NCBI GenBank assembly: GCA_965249735.1
Contig: CBDFMS010000025.1
Location: forward strand, 620,001-684,000
DNA length: 64,000 nt
Direction of reading: 5' to 3'
Origin: JANQSS01 sp965249735
GTDB lineage: Bacteria; Bacteroidota; Bacteroidia; Chitinophagales; Saprospiraceae
Each line of letters begins with the position of its first letter. Within the stretch, counting starts at the first letter, position 1. Below, piece by piece: positions 29,799-43,300 of this stretch. The translations under genes and the position numbers were made by a program. The notes below the pieces were generated by a model that worked only from the letters and a program-made list of their open reading frames with translations, was not told the origin of the DNA and did not search any database.

Positions 29799-32294
29799 CT
29801 AAAATTTTATAAATTGTTTGGAATAGTTGTACTTACCATTGCTGATATAAATTACATATGTACCCGCCGGCAAATTTTCTAAATAAATGGGATTATTGTC
29901 AAAATCACCATTTAGTACAAGATTTCCTCGAATAGAATATATTGAATATTTTCCAATTATAGGTTCAGTAGTTTGCACATTTAAATAATTTGTTGTTGGG
30001 TTCGGACTTATTCGTAGGTCAAGATCATTGTGTGCTTTCTGTTTAATGCCGACAAATTCCTCATAGTGATCAGTAGTAAAAAATCCTCGTCCGTGTGTTC
30101 CGACAACAATTGTTCCTGTTTGTTCTTGAATTTTAATCATGTCAGTCCGGGCATTTGGAAAACCAGATTCCGGAATCCAATGTGTCCATGCTCCTCTTAT
30201 AGAATCAGTTCGCCAAATTCCTGTCTCTGTAGCCAATAAAACTTCATGATGTTTTCCGGGAGCGAAAACAGCCCAACGAACAGGCATGTCCGGCAAATTA
30301 TTTTCAGCCACCTGCCAATTGCCTCCACCATTTCTCGTTTCCCACACACTTACTTCACCATAATTTGAAATAGTAACAAGAATGTGGCTCTCGTCTCCAG
30401 GTTCGACAGCAACACATGATATATTTCCTTCTGTGTTGAATATTTCAACTCCATTTTTGAGATAGTCATCATCCACATTATCGACATAAAGAACACGGCC
30501 ATCAGAAAATCCAAAATACAATCTTTTTTCTATGTTGGGACTTACGGAGATGTGCCGTATTGTATTGTCATCAAATTCGTAAACATAAACTAGGTCTTCT
30601 TCTAAGTAGCCGGTAATATCTACTCGAAAATATTGTCCATCGCCGGCATTGCCATAAAAATAATTTCCTATTACAGTAGTCGGATTAATAAAACTTCCTC
30701 CATCAAAAGAAATATTACCAATGAAATCGAAGTCCTGATAAATATTATAATTATTGTTGGTAAAACTTGAAATCAGATATTCACCTTCATCACCTGCAAA
30801 ATGAACATAAGCTCCGTCACCACCTGAGATTTTGAAACCATCAGTTGTATTTTCATTCATAATTACCTGACTCCCGTTGTCCTGACTTCCGCCGGCAATC
30901 AGACCTCGAATTGAAGGATGAACTGTACAACTATAAAATTGGGTGACATTATAGTCTTTCACCACGTGATTAAACTGAGGATCGCCGATTTGAAGGGTGG
31001 TGGTCATGAAAACACCTCCGTCATTTGAGAACAAGGCACGAGATGGATTATTTGGATCAATCAGGATAGAGTGTTGATCTGCATGGACAAATGGATGTTC
31101 ATACGTATTAAACCAATTGCTAAGCTGATCCCAGGTATCTCCTCCGTTAGTCGATCGAAATAAATTGACACCGCCAATAATGACGTGATTTTCATTTTGA
31201 GGATCTACAGTCACAGCCAAATCGTACCACAATTGATTTCTCCCAAATATCAGGCCGGACTCTGATGTTGGAATTTCAAGACTTGTCCAATTACTTCCGG
31301 CATCCAGTGATCTATAGATGCCAAGACAAGATCCGTCAAATGCTTCCAAAACTGCATAGACGACATCTGAATTTGAAGGAGCTACGCCGACTTCAATGCG
31401 ACGAAAGTTCTCGGTTGGCATTCCATTTCCATGAATAAATTCCCATGTAAGTCCATTGTTCTCAGATTTATATAATCCATCTGAAGAATATATTCCCAGC
31501 GTTGCGTAGAAAGATCCATCGGAGCTGATTTCAAAGTCGGCAGCTCGATCTGAGAAGCCTCCTATACCGCTGCCTAAAATTTTAGTCCAATTGACACCAC
31601 CATTTTCAGATCGCATGACACCATTATTACGTGTACAAGCGATTAAATCTCCATTCGTGTCAATAACTAATTTTTGGACATACCGAAAATTGGAATTTGC
31701 GGTAGATGGTAATCTGTTCCAGCTATTCCCGCCATCCGATGACTTTATAATGCCAATTCCCCGAACAGCATCTCCATTAAACCAACCTTCACCTGTGCCG
31801 GCATAAATAATATTTGGTGTATCGGGATGTTGAACTAAAGAGCCGATTGATAGATTTGAAAAATATGGTGTCAAATTTTGCCAGATTGGTTTAGCCGTGA
31901 ATATTTGATACCCTCTCCAAATGCCTCCTGAGGCACTGCCTGCCAGGACCGTCGATCCTGTGGAGTCAGCTTTGTCAAAAATTAAGGTACGGGTCCGACC
32001 ACCAACATTGCTTGGACCGTGTTCTTTCCATTCAATTTCCGGTACATTACTCCGTTTAATATCGTCTTTTATTGCTGCCGTTTTCAGATTAGCCTGATGA
32101 AGCCTGTCTTTTGGTACGTAGCCCAATTCCAGATCCATGGTAAGTTCGACTTCAAGTGCCACTGCAAGATCAATGCGATCTTCCTTTACCAATTTTTTAC
32201 TTTTGGAAAGATGAGTGTTTTGCTGAAAGTCAATCGTAGTAATGAGAACTAAAACTAAAGTTGCAATACCGCAAATGAACAATGCCCTTTTCAT
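29799..32294 (-). CDS. Secreted BNR/sortilin-like beta-propeller protein with T9SS tail
   Basis: This 831-residue protein opens with a hydrophobic signal segment (MKRALFICGIATLVLVLITT). The bulk is a VPS10/sortilin-like propeller with Asp-box (BNR) repeats: SSDGGNSWNRL, RSENGGVNWTKI, KSENNGLTWEFI, RSLDAGSNWTSL, RSTNGGDTWDQL and TRNGGGNWQVA. The last 75 residues are a T9SS type A sorting domain (LRISPNPTTNYLNVQTTEP, ending YSKQFIKF). Related Bacteroidota proteins are annotated as glycosyl hydrolases, but I see no catalytic residues that prove this; protein or glycan binding is equally possible. It lies between mqnC and punA on the minus strand, 119 bases after mqnC. Together with giant 1 it shows the genome must encode a T9SS. 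Confidence 0.88.
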   Translation of the reverse strand: MKRALFICGIATLVLVLITTIDFQQNTHLSKSKKLVKEDRIDLAVALEVELTMDLELGYVPKDRLHQANLKTAAIKDDIKRSNVPEIEWKEHGPSNVGGRTRTLIFDKADSTGSTVLAGSASGGIWRGYQIFTAKPIWQNLTPYFSNLSIGSLVQHPDTPNIIYAGTGEGWFNGDAVRGIGIIKSSDGGNSWNRLPSTANSNFRYVQKLVIDTNGDLIACTRNNGVMRSENGGVNWTKILGSGIGGFSDRAADFEISSDGSFYATLGIYSSDGLYKSENNGLTWEFIHGNGMPTENFRRIEVGVAPSNSDVVYAVLEAFDGSCLGIYRSLDAGSNWTSLEIPTSESGLIFGRNQLWYDLAVTVDPQNENHVIIGGVNLFRSTNGGDTWDQLSNWFNTYEHPFVHADQHSILIDPNNPSRALFSNDGGVFMTTTLQIGDPQFNHVVKDYNVTQFYSCTVHPSIRGLIAGGSQDNGSQVIMNENTTDGFKISGGDGAYVHFAGDEGEYLISSFTNNNYNIYQDFDFIGNISFDGGSFINPTTVIGNYFYGNAGDGQYFRVDITGYLEEDLVYVYEFDDNTIRHISVSPNIEKRLYFGFSDGRVLYVDNVDDDYLKNGVEIFNTEGNISCVAVEPGDESHILVTISNYGEVSVWETRNGGGNWQVAENNLPDMPVRWAVFAPGKHHEVLLATETGIWRTDSIRGAWTHWIPESGFPNARTDMIKIQEQTGTIVVGTHGRGFFTTDHYEEFVGIKQKAHNDLDLRISPNPTTNYLNVQTTEPIIGKYSIYSIRGNLVLNGDFDNNPIYLENLPAGTYVIYISNGKYNYSKQFIKF

Positions 32295-32413
32295 AAAAAT
32301 GGAGTTGATGAACCAATATAATTAAATCTGCATGATTTCTAAGTGATTCATCGAAACCAAGATTCAATACGTCATGGTGAATAGGACCAATTGTGAAACA
32401 GAAAGCATCGTTA

Positions 32414-33553
32414 TTAATCAATGATCATTCCTTCTCCTTTGAGGATCTGTTGTTCGATTTCTGCGGGTAATACGCGATCTTCATATTCTTGATTACGTAA
32501 TTGAGGAATAAACCCAGCTTCTCGAATGGCTGCCTGTATGCCGATAGAAGTAAATCGAAATGGAGCTCCTGCAGCTGAAACTACATTTTCTTCGATCATT
32601 ATGCTACCAAAATCGTTCGCACCGGCATGGAGGCACAATTGGCCAATGGCCTTGCCGACAGTCAGCCATGAGGCCTGAATGTTGATGATATTTGGGAGCA
32701 TAATCCGACTCAACGCGATCATTCGGATATATTCATCTCCGGTGCAGGTATTCCGGGCTCGTTTCAGTTTTCTTAGTAAGGTTCCTTCATCCATGAAGGG
32801 CCACGGAATAAATGCCAAAAATCCCTTCGCATTTTCCGGCTTTTGGGATTGAATAGTTCTAATCTTCACAAGATGTTCCATTCGTTCTCGATCCGTCTCA
32901 ACATGTCCGAACATCATTGTAGCTGACGTGGTGATATTCAATGTATGTGCCACACGCATGATCTTAAGCCACTCCTCACTTCCACATTTCCCCTTTGAGA
33001 TAAGTCTTCTTACACGGTCAGACAATATTTCAGCACCAGCCCCGGGCAATGAATCAAGCCCGGACGCTTTTAAAGCTTTCAAAACTTCGTGATGTGTAGC
33101 TTTTTCGAGCTTGGCAATGTGCGCTATTTCCGGGGGACCTAAAGCATGAAGCTTTAATTTGGGATGTCTGCGTTTTAATTCGGAGAACAAGTCACAATAA
33201 TACTGCAAACCCAATTCCGGGTGATGCCCGCCCTGCAGTAACAACTGATCTCCACCATATCTGAATGTCTCCGTGATTTTTTGATCATATTCTTCGAGAC
33301 TTGTGATGTAGGCTTCATCATGCCCCGGTCTGCGAAAAAAATTGCAAAATTTACAGTTGGCAACGCAAACATTCGTTGTGTTGGAATTTCTGTCAATTAT
33401 CCAGGTGACCTTATCCCCTCTTACCGCTCGATTTCTCAGTTGGTGACCAACAAGCATCAATTCGGATGTTGATGCATGCTTCCACAGCGCAAGTCCTTCA
33501 TCGCTTGTGAGATGATCCAGGTTTAGTGCACGGTTGAGTAGCTCTTTTGTCAT
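32414..33553 (-). CDS. mqnC: Cyclic dehypoxanthinyl futalosine synthase (radical SAM)
   Basis: This radical SAM enzyme of the futalosine route to menaquinone turns dehypoxanthinyl futalosine into its cyclic form. It carries the CxxxCxxC cluster motif in NVCVANCKFCNFFRR, QLLLQGGHHPELGLQYY, GLDSLPGAGAEILSDRVRR, SATMMFGHVET, GFLAFIPWPF, and IMIEENVVSAAGA near the C-terminus. These fit MqnC better than the related MqnE or CofH. The ATG at 33553 gives 379 residues, normal for the family. The frame extends to 33619, but the added residues (MSLFKVIVLYFRS and more) do not belong to the family. No other mqn gene is in the window. Confidence 0.88.
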   Translation of the reverse strand: MTKELLNRALNLDHLTSDEGLALWKHASTSELMLVGHQLRNRAVRGDKVTWIIDRNSNTTNVCVANCKFCNFFRRPGHDEAYITSLEEYDQKITETFRYGGDQLLLQGGHHPELGLQYYCDLFSELKRRHPKLKLHALGPPEIAHIAKLEKATHHEVLKALKASGLDSLPGAGAEILSDRVRRLISKGKCGSEEWLKIMRVAHTLNITTSATMMFGHVETDRERMEHLVKIRTIQSQKPENAKGFLAFIPWPFMDEGTLLRKLKRARNTCTGDEYIRMIALSRIMLPNIINIQASWLTVGKAIGQLCLHAGANDFGSIMIEENVVSAAGAPFRFTSIGIQAAIREAGFIPQLRNQEYEDRVLPAEIEQQILKGEGMIID

Positions 33554-33646
33554 GGAAATTTTAGCACAATGATCAGATATTGAGCGAAAGTAAAGAACAA
33601 TCACTTTGAAAAGTGACATTTAACACGATATTAGTTTTAAAATGTA

Positions 33647-33654
33647 TATTTTTG
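33647..33654 (+). promoter_or_regulatory. Weak candidate -7 box upstream of the giant 2 operon
   Basis: TATTTTTG fits TAnnTTTG and lies about 180 bases before the ATG at 33833, but no TTG lies 17-20 bases upstream. A 6-bp hairpin (33601-33616) lies just before it. This is the best -7 match I found in the mqnC to giant 2 spacer. Confidence 0.25.
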
Positions 33655-33832
33655 ATATGTAGATTGGTTGATTATCCCTTGAAGCGGATAAGTTCTTCTA
33701 ATCTAACGCATTTACCCCTTTGCTGAGCCAATAGAAAATTTAAGCCGGCTTGATTAAATCTGATCCATCGTTGAATGGTGACTGATTTTGCCTAAGTCGT
33801 CTCTATTCTTTTTGACCCAAAAAGGACGTTGA

Positions 33833-34321
33833 ATGTTGTATATGACTCACTACATATCTGGAAGAAAGCAATTTGTTGCTGTTTTTTCAAGTTTTCTATT
33901 TCTGTTCGCCACGGTTCTGCCGATGTCTCTGGCTTCAACTTATGATACTTTCAATAGTAAATCGATAAGTGAATCGAACAAGGTGCTTAATTCCAATATT
34001 AATATATTCCAATCAAATCGGATTACAACGTCCACTGATTATTTTATTGATCAGGCGATAAAAACTAATTGTGGTCATAACAAAATAGGATGTAAGAATA
34101 ACTATCTAATTAGAATTCTATCAATTGATTGGACAAGCATAATTACATCACAGCTTTCGTTGATTGCGATCACCTGCGATTTGGAGTTGATTTCTTTTTA
34201 TCATTTAAATGAAATTGTAAAAATAAAGTATGCCAATTATAATAAAATGATTGGTCCAACAATTGACAAAATTGTCAAAGGTCTTGCAAATAATCAATTG
34301 ATTAAATATCAGATGGTTTAA
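33833..34321 (+). CDS. Small exported protein overlapping giant 2 by one base
   Basis: This 162-residue protein of unknown function has a signal peptide-like start: MLYMTHYISGRKQ, then a hydrophobic stretch ending in SLAS. The mature part is rich in Asn, Ile, Ser and Lys, with three cysteines and no domain I recognise. Its stop TAA (34319-34321) shares one base with the ATG of giant 2 (TAATG), so translation of the giant is probably coupled to it. It may be a leader cistron, a chaperone or a surface partner of the giant; nothing in the sequence decides. The AT-rich codon use fits the flanks and leaves some doubt that it is a protein gene. Confidence 0.5.
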   Translation: MLYMTHYISGRKQFVAVFSSFLFLFATVLPMSLASTYDTFNSKSISESNKVLNSNINIFQSNRITTSTDYFIDQAIKTNCGHNKIGCKNNYLIRILSIDWTSIITSQLSLIAITCDLELISFYHLNEIVKIKYANYNKMIGPTIDKIVKGLANNQLIKYQMV

Positions 34322-37300
34322 TGAGGGAAATGTTGAAAAAACGGACTTATATAATATTAGTCAAATTAATAAATTTGATAAATGCGAGCTGGCAGTCAAT
34401 ATCGTATGCTGGCATTGGTATGCAGATACTAATATCCTGGCCCTTGTTGAAATTGAAAGTGTCGAATAAGTATAAATCCATTGAGTCAGCGATTTTGATA
34501 CTTTTCATAAGTATGTTCATTACATCACTGTCACACGGGCAAATCGGCTGTGACGACCTTCCTCCAAACTGTCCTGATTATTACTCGACCCCGATTAATT
34601 TGGATAGCACAGGATTTGTACCACTTTGTGGTGTTGGTGCGATTGATATCGAAGGAGAGACTGATAATAATTCCGGTTGTGGTCTAAATTCTGGAAGCTG
34701 TGGTCCTAACGCAAATAATAATTCACTCAACTGTCACGAGTTTATTTTTTATCGATCAAACAATTCAGTTGTTCAGCAATTCAATTTGGAAGTTGGTTCC
34801 GGAGGATGTAACGGGGAATTGGATGCTTCTTATGTTTCTTATGTTGATCAATCTGGTAATACCCAATGTTCACAATTATCCTGTCGTGGATCTCAGACGC
34901 AAGTGTCCTTCGTTTTTCCACTTAATGTAGACTCATTGCTGTTTTATTTATGCGTTAATTCTAGTGCAGCTGTGAGTGTATGTGGCCTTTGCATAGAACC
35001 TCCTCCCTGTGATTCCGTCATCACATGCTTGCTTTCTGATACAAGTCTCATGTATTGTGATCCGGCGGCATGCGGTATACCTGCCGCGGAGACAGTTCCC
35101 GAAAGTGTTTTTGACGTATCCAGTTGTTACCCCGATTTGCTACTAACACATATCGATACCGGAGAGATCACCTGCGTTGACCTGGACAACGACAATCTTG
35201 TGACCATCACCCGAATCTATACGTTGAGCTTTATTGATACGCTTATCGTTGATACTTTAGTAACTATAGACACCTTTCCTTTTGAACAATGTGTTCAAAT
35301 AATTAATATTTATGTTCCTGATTCTATATTGTCGGTGTCGTGCACGGGAGACACCCTGAGTTGTTTTGGCGATTCTAATGGAGTGGTAAATGTTATAGCT
35401 TCGGGTGGAACTGAACCATATTCCTATGTTTGGAGTACCGGAGATACCACAGCACTCGTCTCCGGTCTTCCCAGTGGAGTATACACAGTGATCGTCACCG
35501 ATAGCATGGGATGTATGGATACATGTTCTGCTGTGATAACCGAACCTGATAACTTGATTATTAATTGTTTTGGAGATACAGTGAACTGCGTCGGCGATAC
35601 AAATGGAACCGTTCAGGTAAATGCTTCCGGGGGAACTCCGCCTTATAATTATCTATGGAGTTCAGGAGATACCACAGCAACGGTCAGTAATCTCAGTCCG
35701 AATGTGTACTCAGTTACAGTGACCGATGCGAATGGCTGCAGTACAATTTGTAGCACGGTGATAGCAGATGCGAATCCATTGATCATTTCCTGCAGTGCAA
35801 CCGATGTTCTATGCCAAAATATTACCGGTACCGGAACGGCTTCCGTTACCATTATAGGCAATGGTGCAGGCGGTCTTACATATCTATGGAATGATACTGC
35901 AGGTCAGACGACTCCAACTGCAATTGGCTTGGGACCTGGAACCTACACGGTTACAGTGACCGATGCGAATGGTTGTACGACTTCTTGTTCAACTACCGTA
36001 GATTCAGCTAACGCATTGACGATATCATGTTCAGCAACAGATGTATCATGTAATGGCGGTGCTGATGGCACTGCTACCGTCATAGTGATAAGTGATGGAG
36101 CTGGAAATCCGACATACTTATGGAGTGACACAGCAGCACAAACGACTCCTACAGCAGTTGGATTAGGAGCAGGTTCGTATACCGTCACAGTCACGGATGC
36201 CAATGGATGCACCACGCAATGCACTGTGATTATTTCAGAACCGGTCCCTTTAACTTGCACAATTGATAGCATATTAAATGAAACATGCAATGAATTTGAC
36301 AACGGATTTATAATTGTTAGTGGAGATGGTGGTCCCGCTCCATATGTTTATGACATTGGAGATGGGGTAACAAATACGGATGGTCAATTCAATGGACTTG
36401 CTGCCGGCACGTATTCAATCACAGTGACCGATGCAAATGGATGTACGACGTATTGCATCGTTGATATTGATCAACCGGATCCACTCGTGTGTACTTTAAT
36501 TCAGGTTACGGCTGGACTTTGTGGTGAAGTAAATAATGGGACAATAGAGGTTATAGCCTCGGGTGGTACAAGTCCATATGTGTATGACATAGGAGGCGGT
36601 ATTACGAACACGGATGGACAGTTCTCGGGTCTCGCCTTGGACACCTTTAGTATCACAATCACAGATGCCAATGGTTGTACAACAACTTGCGCGGATATCA
36701 TTATTGTGACACCTGAACCTTTGACGTGTGTGATAAACGGAAGCACCAATGAAACGTGTAATGAATTTAATGACGGAACAATAAATGTGAGCGCAAACGG
36801 AGGAACAAGCCCCTATATTTACGATATCGGTGGTGGTAATACGAATACGGATGGGCATTTTACAGGACTGGCCGCAGGTACGTATAGCATTACAATTACA
36901 GACGCGGTTGGATGTACGACGACGTGTTCAGACGTGATTATTACACAACCTGATCCGTTGACATGTGGTATCACGAGTACGAATGAGACATGTAATGAGT
37001 TTGATAACGGCACGGTAACAGTCACGGCTAGTGGTGGCACGAGTCCATATGTCTACGATGATGGAGCCACAACGAATACAGATGGCATCTTTACAGGCTT
37101 AGCAGCCGGCACCTATAATGTTACAATTACAGACGCAAATGGCTGTACGACAACGTGCAGTGCGGTAGTGACACAACCGGCGCCATTGACATGCAGTATT
37201 ACGAGTACGAATGAGACATGTAATGAGTTTGATGATGGCACGGTAACAATAACGGCAAGTGGTGGCACGAGTCCATATGTCTACGATGATGGTACGACGA

Positions 37301-40300
37301 CAAATACGGATGGCATCTTTACAGGCTTAGCAGCCGGCACCTACAATGTTACAATTACAGATGCGAATGGCTGTACGACGACGTGCAGTGCGGTAGTGAC
37401 GCAGCCAGACCCATTGACTTGTAGTATTACGAGTGCGAGTGAGATATGTAATGAATTTGATGATGGTACGGTAACGGCCACGGCCAGTGGCGGTACAAGT
37501 CCTTATGTCTACGATGATGGTACAACGACGAATACGGATGGCGTCTTCACAGGTTTAGCAGCCGGCACCTACAATGTTACAATTACAGATGCGAATGGGT
37601 GTACGACGACGTGCGGTGCAGTAGTCATGCAACCAGACCCATTGACATGCAGTATCACGAGTACGAATGAGACATGTAATGAGTTTGATGACGGCACGGT
37701 AACAGCCACGGCTATTGGAGGCACGAGTCCATATGTCTACGATGATGGTACGACAACGAATACAGATGGCGTCTTTACAAGCTTAGCAGCCGGCACCTAT
37801 AATGTTACAATTACAGATGCAAATGGCTGTACGACAACCTGCAGTGCAGTAGTGACACAACCAGACCCGTTGACATGCAGTATTACGAGTACGAATGAGA
37901 CATGTAATGAGTTTGATGACGGCACGGTAACAGCCACGGCTATTGGAGGCACGAGTCCATATGTCTACGATGATGGTACGACAACGAATACAGATGGCGT
38001 CTTTACAGGCTTAGCAGCCGGCACCTATAATATCACAATCACAGATGCGAATGGTTGTACGACCACATGCAATGCAGAAGTGACGCAACCAGACCCATTG
38101 ACATGCACTATTACGATTATGAATGAGACATGTAATGAGTTTGATGACGGCACGGTAACAGCCACGGCTATTGGAGGCACGAGTTCATATGTCTACGATG
38201 ATGGTACGACAACGAATACAGATGGCATCTTTACAGGCTTAGCAGCGGGCACGTACAATATCACAATCACGGATGCAAATGGTTGTACGACGACGTGCAG
38301 TACAGAAGTGACGCAACCTGACCCCTTGACATGTAGTATCACAAGCACGAATGAGACATGTAATGAATTTGATGACGGAATGGTAACAGCCACAGCGAGT
38401 GGTGGCACGAGTCCATATGTGTACGATGACGGGACGACGACGAATACAGATGGTGTCTTTACAGGTTTAGCGGCCGGTACCTACAACATCACCATCACAG
38501 ATGCGAATGGTTGTACGACGACGTGCAGCGCAGAAGTGACACAACCGGATCCATTGACATGTAGTATCACAAGCACGAATGAGACATGTAATGAATTCGA
38601 TGATGGTACGATAACGGCCACAGCGAGTGGTGGCACGAGTCCGTATGTCTACAATAATGGTACTACGACGAATACAGATGGCGTCTTTACAGGCTTAGCA
38701 GCCGGTACCTACAACATCACCATCACGGATGCGAATGGCTGTACGACGACGTGCAGTGCAGAATTGACGCAACCGGATCCTTTGGTTTGCATTATCGATG
38801 ATGTCACAAATGAAACATGTAATGAATCTGATGATGGCACAATAAGCTTAAGTGCATCAGGTGGCACAAGTCCGTATGTATACGATGACGGTGGTGGTGT
38901 GACAAATAGTGATGGAGACTTTATTGATCTGGCTGCAGGGACTTATAGTATTACGATTACGGATGCGAATGGTTGTACGACGACGTGTAGTGCAGAAGTG
39001 ACGCAACCGGAAGTACTTATCTGTACGATATCGAACATAATACCTGAATCAAGTATAACTGCAAATGATGGATCATTTGATTTGACCATATCAGGTGGCA
39101 CAACTCCTTATGTATATGTGGTATTAAATAGCGCTATGGCGATAGTCGCGATTGGGTCAAGTGCCACTGATGGAGGAACAGAAACTGTATCTATGCTGGA
39201 TGGGGACATATATACGGTTAACGTGACAGATGCGAATGGCTGTATGACATCCTGTAGTGTAGATTTACGCGTTGTAAATTATGCAATCGATAAGAGTATA
39301 TTGATAGGTCCGACACCGACCGGCGTTCCGAATCAATTCGAGGTGGTATATGAAATTCTTGTTTCGAACATAGGAACCATAGATACGACATATGATTTGT
39401 CGGATACATTATTATTCGGAATAGGAGCGACGATAGATTTTGACACTGTTGAATATGGAATGACAGGAGAGAACATCCAGGACGGAACGATAAATGGATT
39501 ATTTGATGGCGTGACGGATTTTCTCATTGTAAGTGACGAAGGACTTCAGTCCGGTTTTACAGAGACATGGAATATAACTGTCATATTCACAGTAGATCTT
39601 AACACGGTCTCGGATAGTAGTGCCGATTGTAATTTGACGGGCCTTGAAACAGGAACAGGCTTGCTGAACTATGCACAAATAAGTGGTGGAGTAGCATCTG
39701 TGACGGATAGTGTTTGTGCGCCCATACCCATGCCTGCAGCCTCGATCACAAAATCGGTGGATTCACTACCAACACCGACGGGCAATCCACATGAATATGT
39801 GATGACCTATATAGTGACAGTAGCAAATACTGGAAATGCCGTGGTGTATTATGATTTGACAGATACTCTGGAATATCCAACCGGGGTTACGATCGTCAGT
39901 TCGACTGCGGGTTATGACTCAGGCGAAGGACTCACATCCAGTATTAATCCTGGCTTTAATGGACAGACTGATTTTCTAATCATAGCAGGCGAAACAGTAG
40001 ATAGCGGACAAGTCGATAATTTCATCATAACAGTTGTATTTACAGTTGATGTAAGCATGCTAGTAGGGGACGAGATTGATTGTGAAATCACAGTTCCGGG
40101 AACGGCATCAGGACTATTCAATACGGCAACGATAGGTGGCGATATACTGGTGGCATCGGACACAGCCTGTGCCCCGGTACCTCTGGAATGTATAGTGGAA
40201 TGCGTAGTGACGAGCACACCGGTTTCGTGTGCTGGAGGTATAGACGGCACCTTGACGGTGCAGGCGTCAGAAGGAAGTGGACAATACGAGTATAGTCTGG

Positions 40301-43300
40301 ACAGCATTAATTTCCAAAGTGATAGTGTGTTCATCGGGTTAAGTGCCGGTACATATACCACCTATGTTAGAGACATATTGTTGGGAGGGAATAATTGTGT
40401 GACTTCATGTATGACAGTAATCACGCAACCGGCACCATTGACATGTAGTATCGTGAGCACAAATGAGACATGTAATGAGTTTGACGACGGCACGATAACG
40501 GTAGTTGCCGGTGGTGGAACGAGTCCATATGTCTACGATGATGGAACGACGACGAATACCGATGGCTCCTTCACGGGCTTAGCAGCGGGTACATACAGTA
40601 TCACGATAACAGATGCGAACGGATGTACAACAACCTGTGCAAATGTGATTATCACACAGCCGGATCCATTGACATGTACATTTGGCAGCAGTACAAATGA
40701 GACATGTAATGAATTTGACGATGGAACAATAACTGTAGTAGCAGGTGGCGGCACGAGTCCATATGTCTACGATGATGGAACGACGACGAATACCGATGGC
40801 TCCTTCACAGGATTAGCAGCGGGTACATACAGTATCACAATTACGGATGCGAATGGATGTACGACAACCTGTGCAGATGTGATGATCACACAGCCGGATC
40901 CATTAGCATGTACATTTGGCAGTAGTACAAATGAGACATGTAATGAGTTTGACGATGGAACTATTACAGTCGTTGCAGGTGGTGGAACGAGTCCATATGT
41001 ATACTATGACGGTACAACGACGAATACCGATGGCTACTTCACCGGATTGGCAGCGGGTACATATAGCCTCACGATTACAGATGCCAACGGATGTACGACA
41101 ACATGCGCAGATATTATGATCACGCAGCCAGATCCATTGACATGCATGATCATGAGTTCAAATGAGGCATGTAATGAGTTTGATGACGGAACGATAACGG
41201 TCGTTGCAGGCGGTGGAACGAGTCCATATGTATACAATGATGGAACGACGACGAATACCGATGGATCCTTCACAGGATTAGCAGCGGGTACATACAGTAT
41301 CACAATTACGGATGCGAATGGATGTACAACAACCTGTGCTGATGTGATGATCACACAGCCGGATCCATTGACATGTACATTTGGAAGTAGTTCAAATGAG
41401 ACATGTAATGAGTTTGACGATGGAACAATAACTGTAGTAGCAGGTGGCGGCACGAGTCCATATGTCTACGATGATGGAACGACGACGAATACCGATGGAT
41501 CCTTCACAGGATTAGCAGCGGGTACATACAGTATCACAATTACGGATGCGAATGGATGTACGACAACTTGTGCAGATGTGATGATCACACAGCCAAATCC
41601 ATTGACATGCACATTTGGCAGCAGTTCAAATGAGACATGTAATGAATTTGACGACGGCACGATAACGGTAGTAGCAGGTGGCGGCACGAGTCCATATGTC
41701 TACGATGATGGAACGACGACGAATACCGATGGATCCTTCACAGGATTAGCAGCGGGTACATACAGTATCACAATTACGGATGCGAATGGATGTACGACAA
41801 CTTGTGCAGATGTGATTATCACACAGCCAGATCCATTGACATGCACATTTGGCAGTAGTACAAATGAGACATGTAATGAGTTTGACGACGGCACGATAAC
41901 GGTCGTTGCAGGTGGTGGAACAAGTCCATATGTATACGATGACGGAACGACGACAAATACTGATGGATCCTTCACCGGATTAGCTGCGGGTACATACAGT
42001 ATCACGATAACGGATGCAAACGGCTGTACGACGACCTGTGCTGATGTGATTATCACGCAGCCGGATCCATTAACCTGCACATTTGGCAGTAGTTCGAATG
42101 AGACATGTAATGAGTTTGACGATGGCACTATAACTGTAGCTGCAGGCGGTGGAACAAGTCCATATGTATACGATGACGGAACGACGACGAATACTGATGG
42201 ATCCTTCACAGGCTTGGCGGCGAGTACCTACAGCATCACGATAACGGATGCAAACGGATGTACAACAACCTGTGCAGATGTGATTATCACACAGCCAGAT
42301 CCATTGACATGCACATTTGGCAGTAGTACAAATGAGACATGTAATGAGTTTGATGACGGAACGATAACAGTCGTTGCAAGTGGTGGAACGAGTCCATATG
42401 TATACGATGATGGAACGACGACGAATACTGATGGATTCTTCACAGGCTTAGCAGCGGGTACATACAGTATCACAATTACGGATGCGAATGGATGTACAAC
42501 AACCTGTGCAGATGTGATGATCACACAGCCGGATCCATTGACATGTACATTTGGCAGCAGTTCAAATGAGACATGTAATGAGTTTGACGATGGAACAATA
42601 ACTGTAGTAGCAGGTGGCGGCACGAGTCCATATGTCTACGATGATGGAACGACGACAAATACAGATGGCTCCTTTACAGGATTAGCAGTGGGTACATATA
42701 GTATCACGATAACGGATGCAAACGGCTGTACAACAACCTGTGCTGATGTGATCATCACACAGCCGGATCCATTGACATGTATATTTGGCAGTAGTTCAAA
42801 TGAGACATGTAATGAATTTGACGACGGCACGATAACGGTAGTAGCAGGTGGCGGCACGAGTCCATATGTCTACGATGATGGAACGACGACGAATACCGAT
42901 GGCTCCTTCACAGGATTAGCAGCGGGTACATACAGTATCACAATTACGGATGCGAATGGATGTACGACAACTTGTGCAGATGTGATTATCACACAGCCAG
43001 ATCCATTGACATGCACATTTGGCAGTAGTACAAATGAGACATGTAATGAGTTTGACGACGGCACGATAACAGTAGTTGCAAGTGGCGGCACGAGTCCATA
43101 TGTATACGATGATGGTACAACGACGAATACCGATGGCTCCTTCACGGGCTTAGCAGCGGGTACATACAGTATCACGATAACAGATGCGAACGGATGTACA
43201 ACAACCTGTGCAAATGTGATTATCACACAGCCGGATCCATTGACATGTACATTTGGCAGCAGTTCAAATGAGACATGTAATGAATTTGACGATGGAACAA

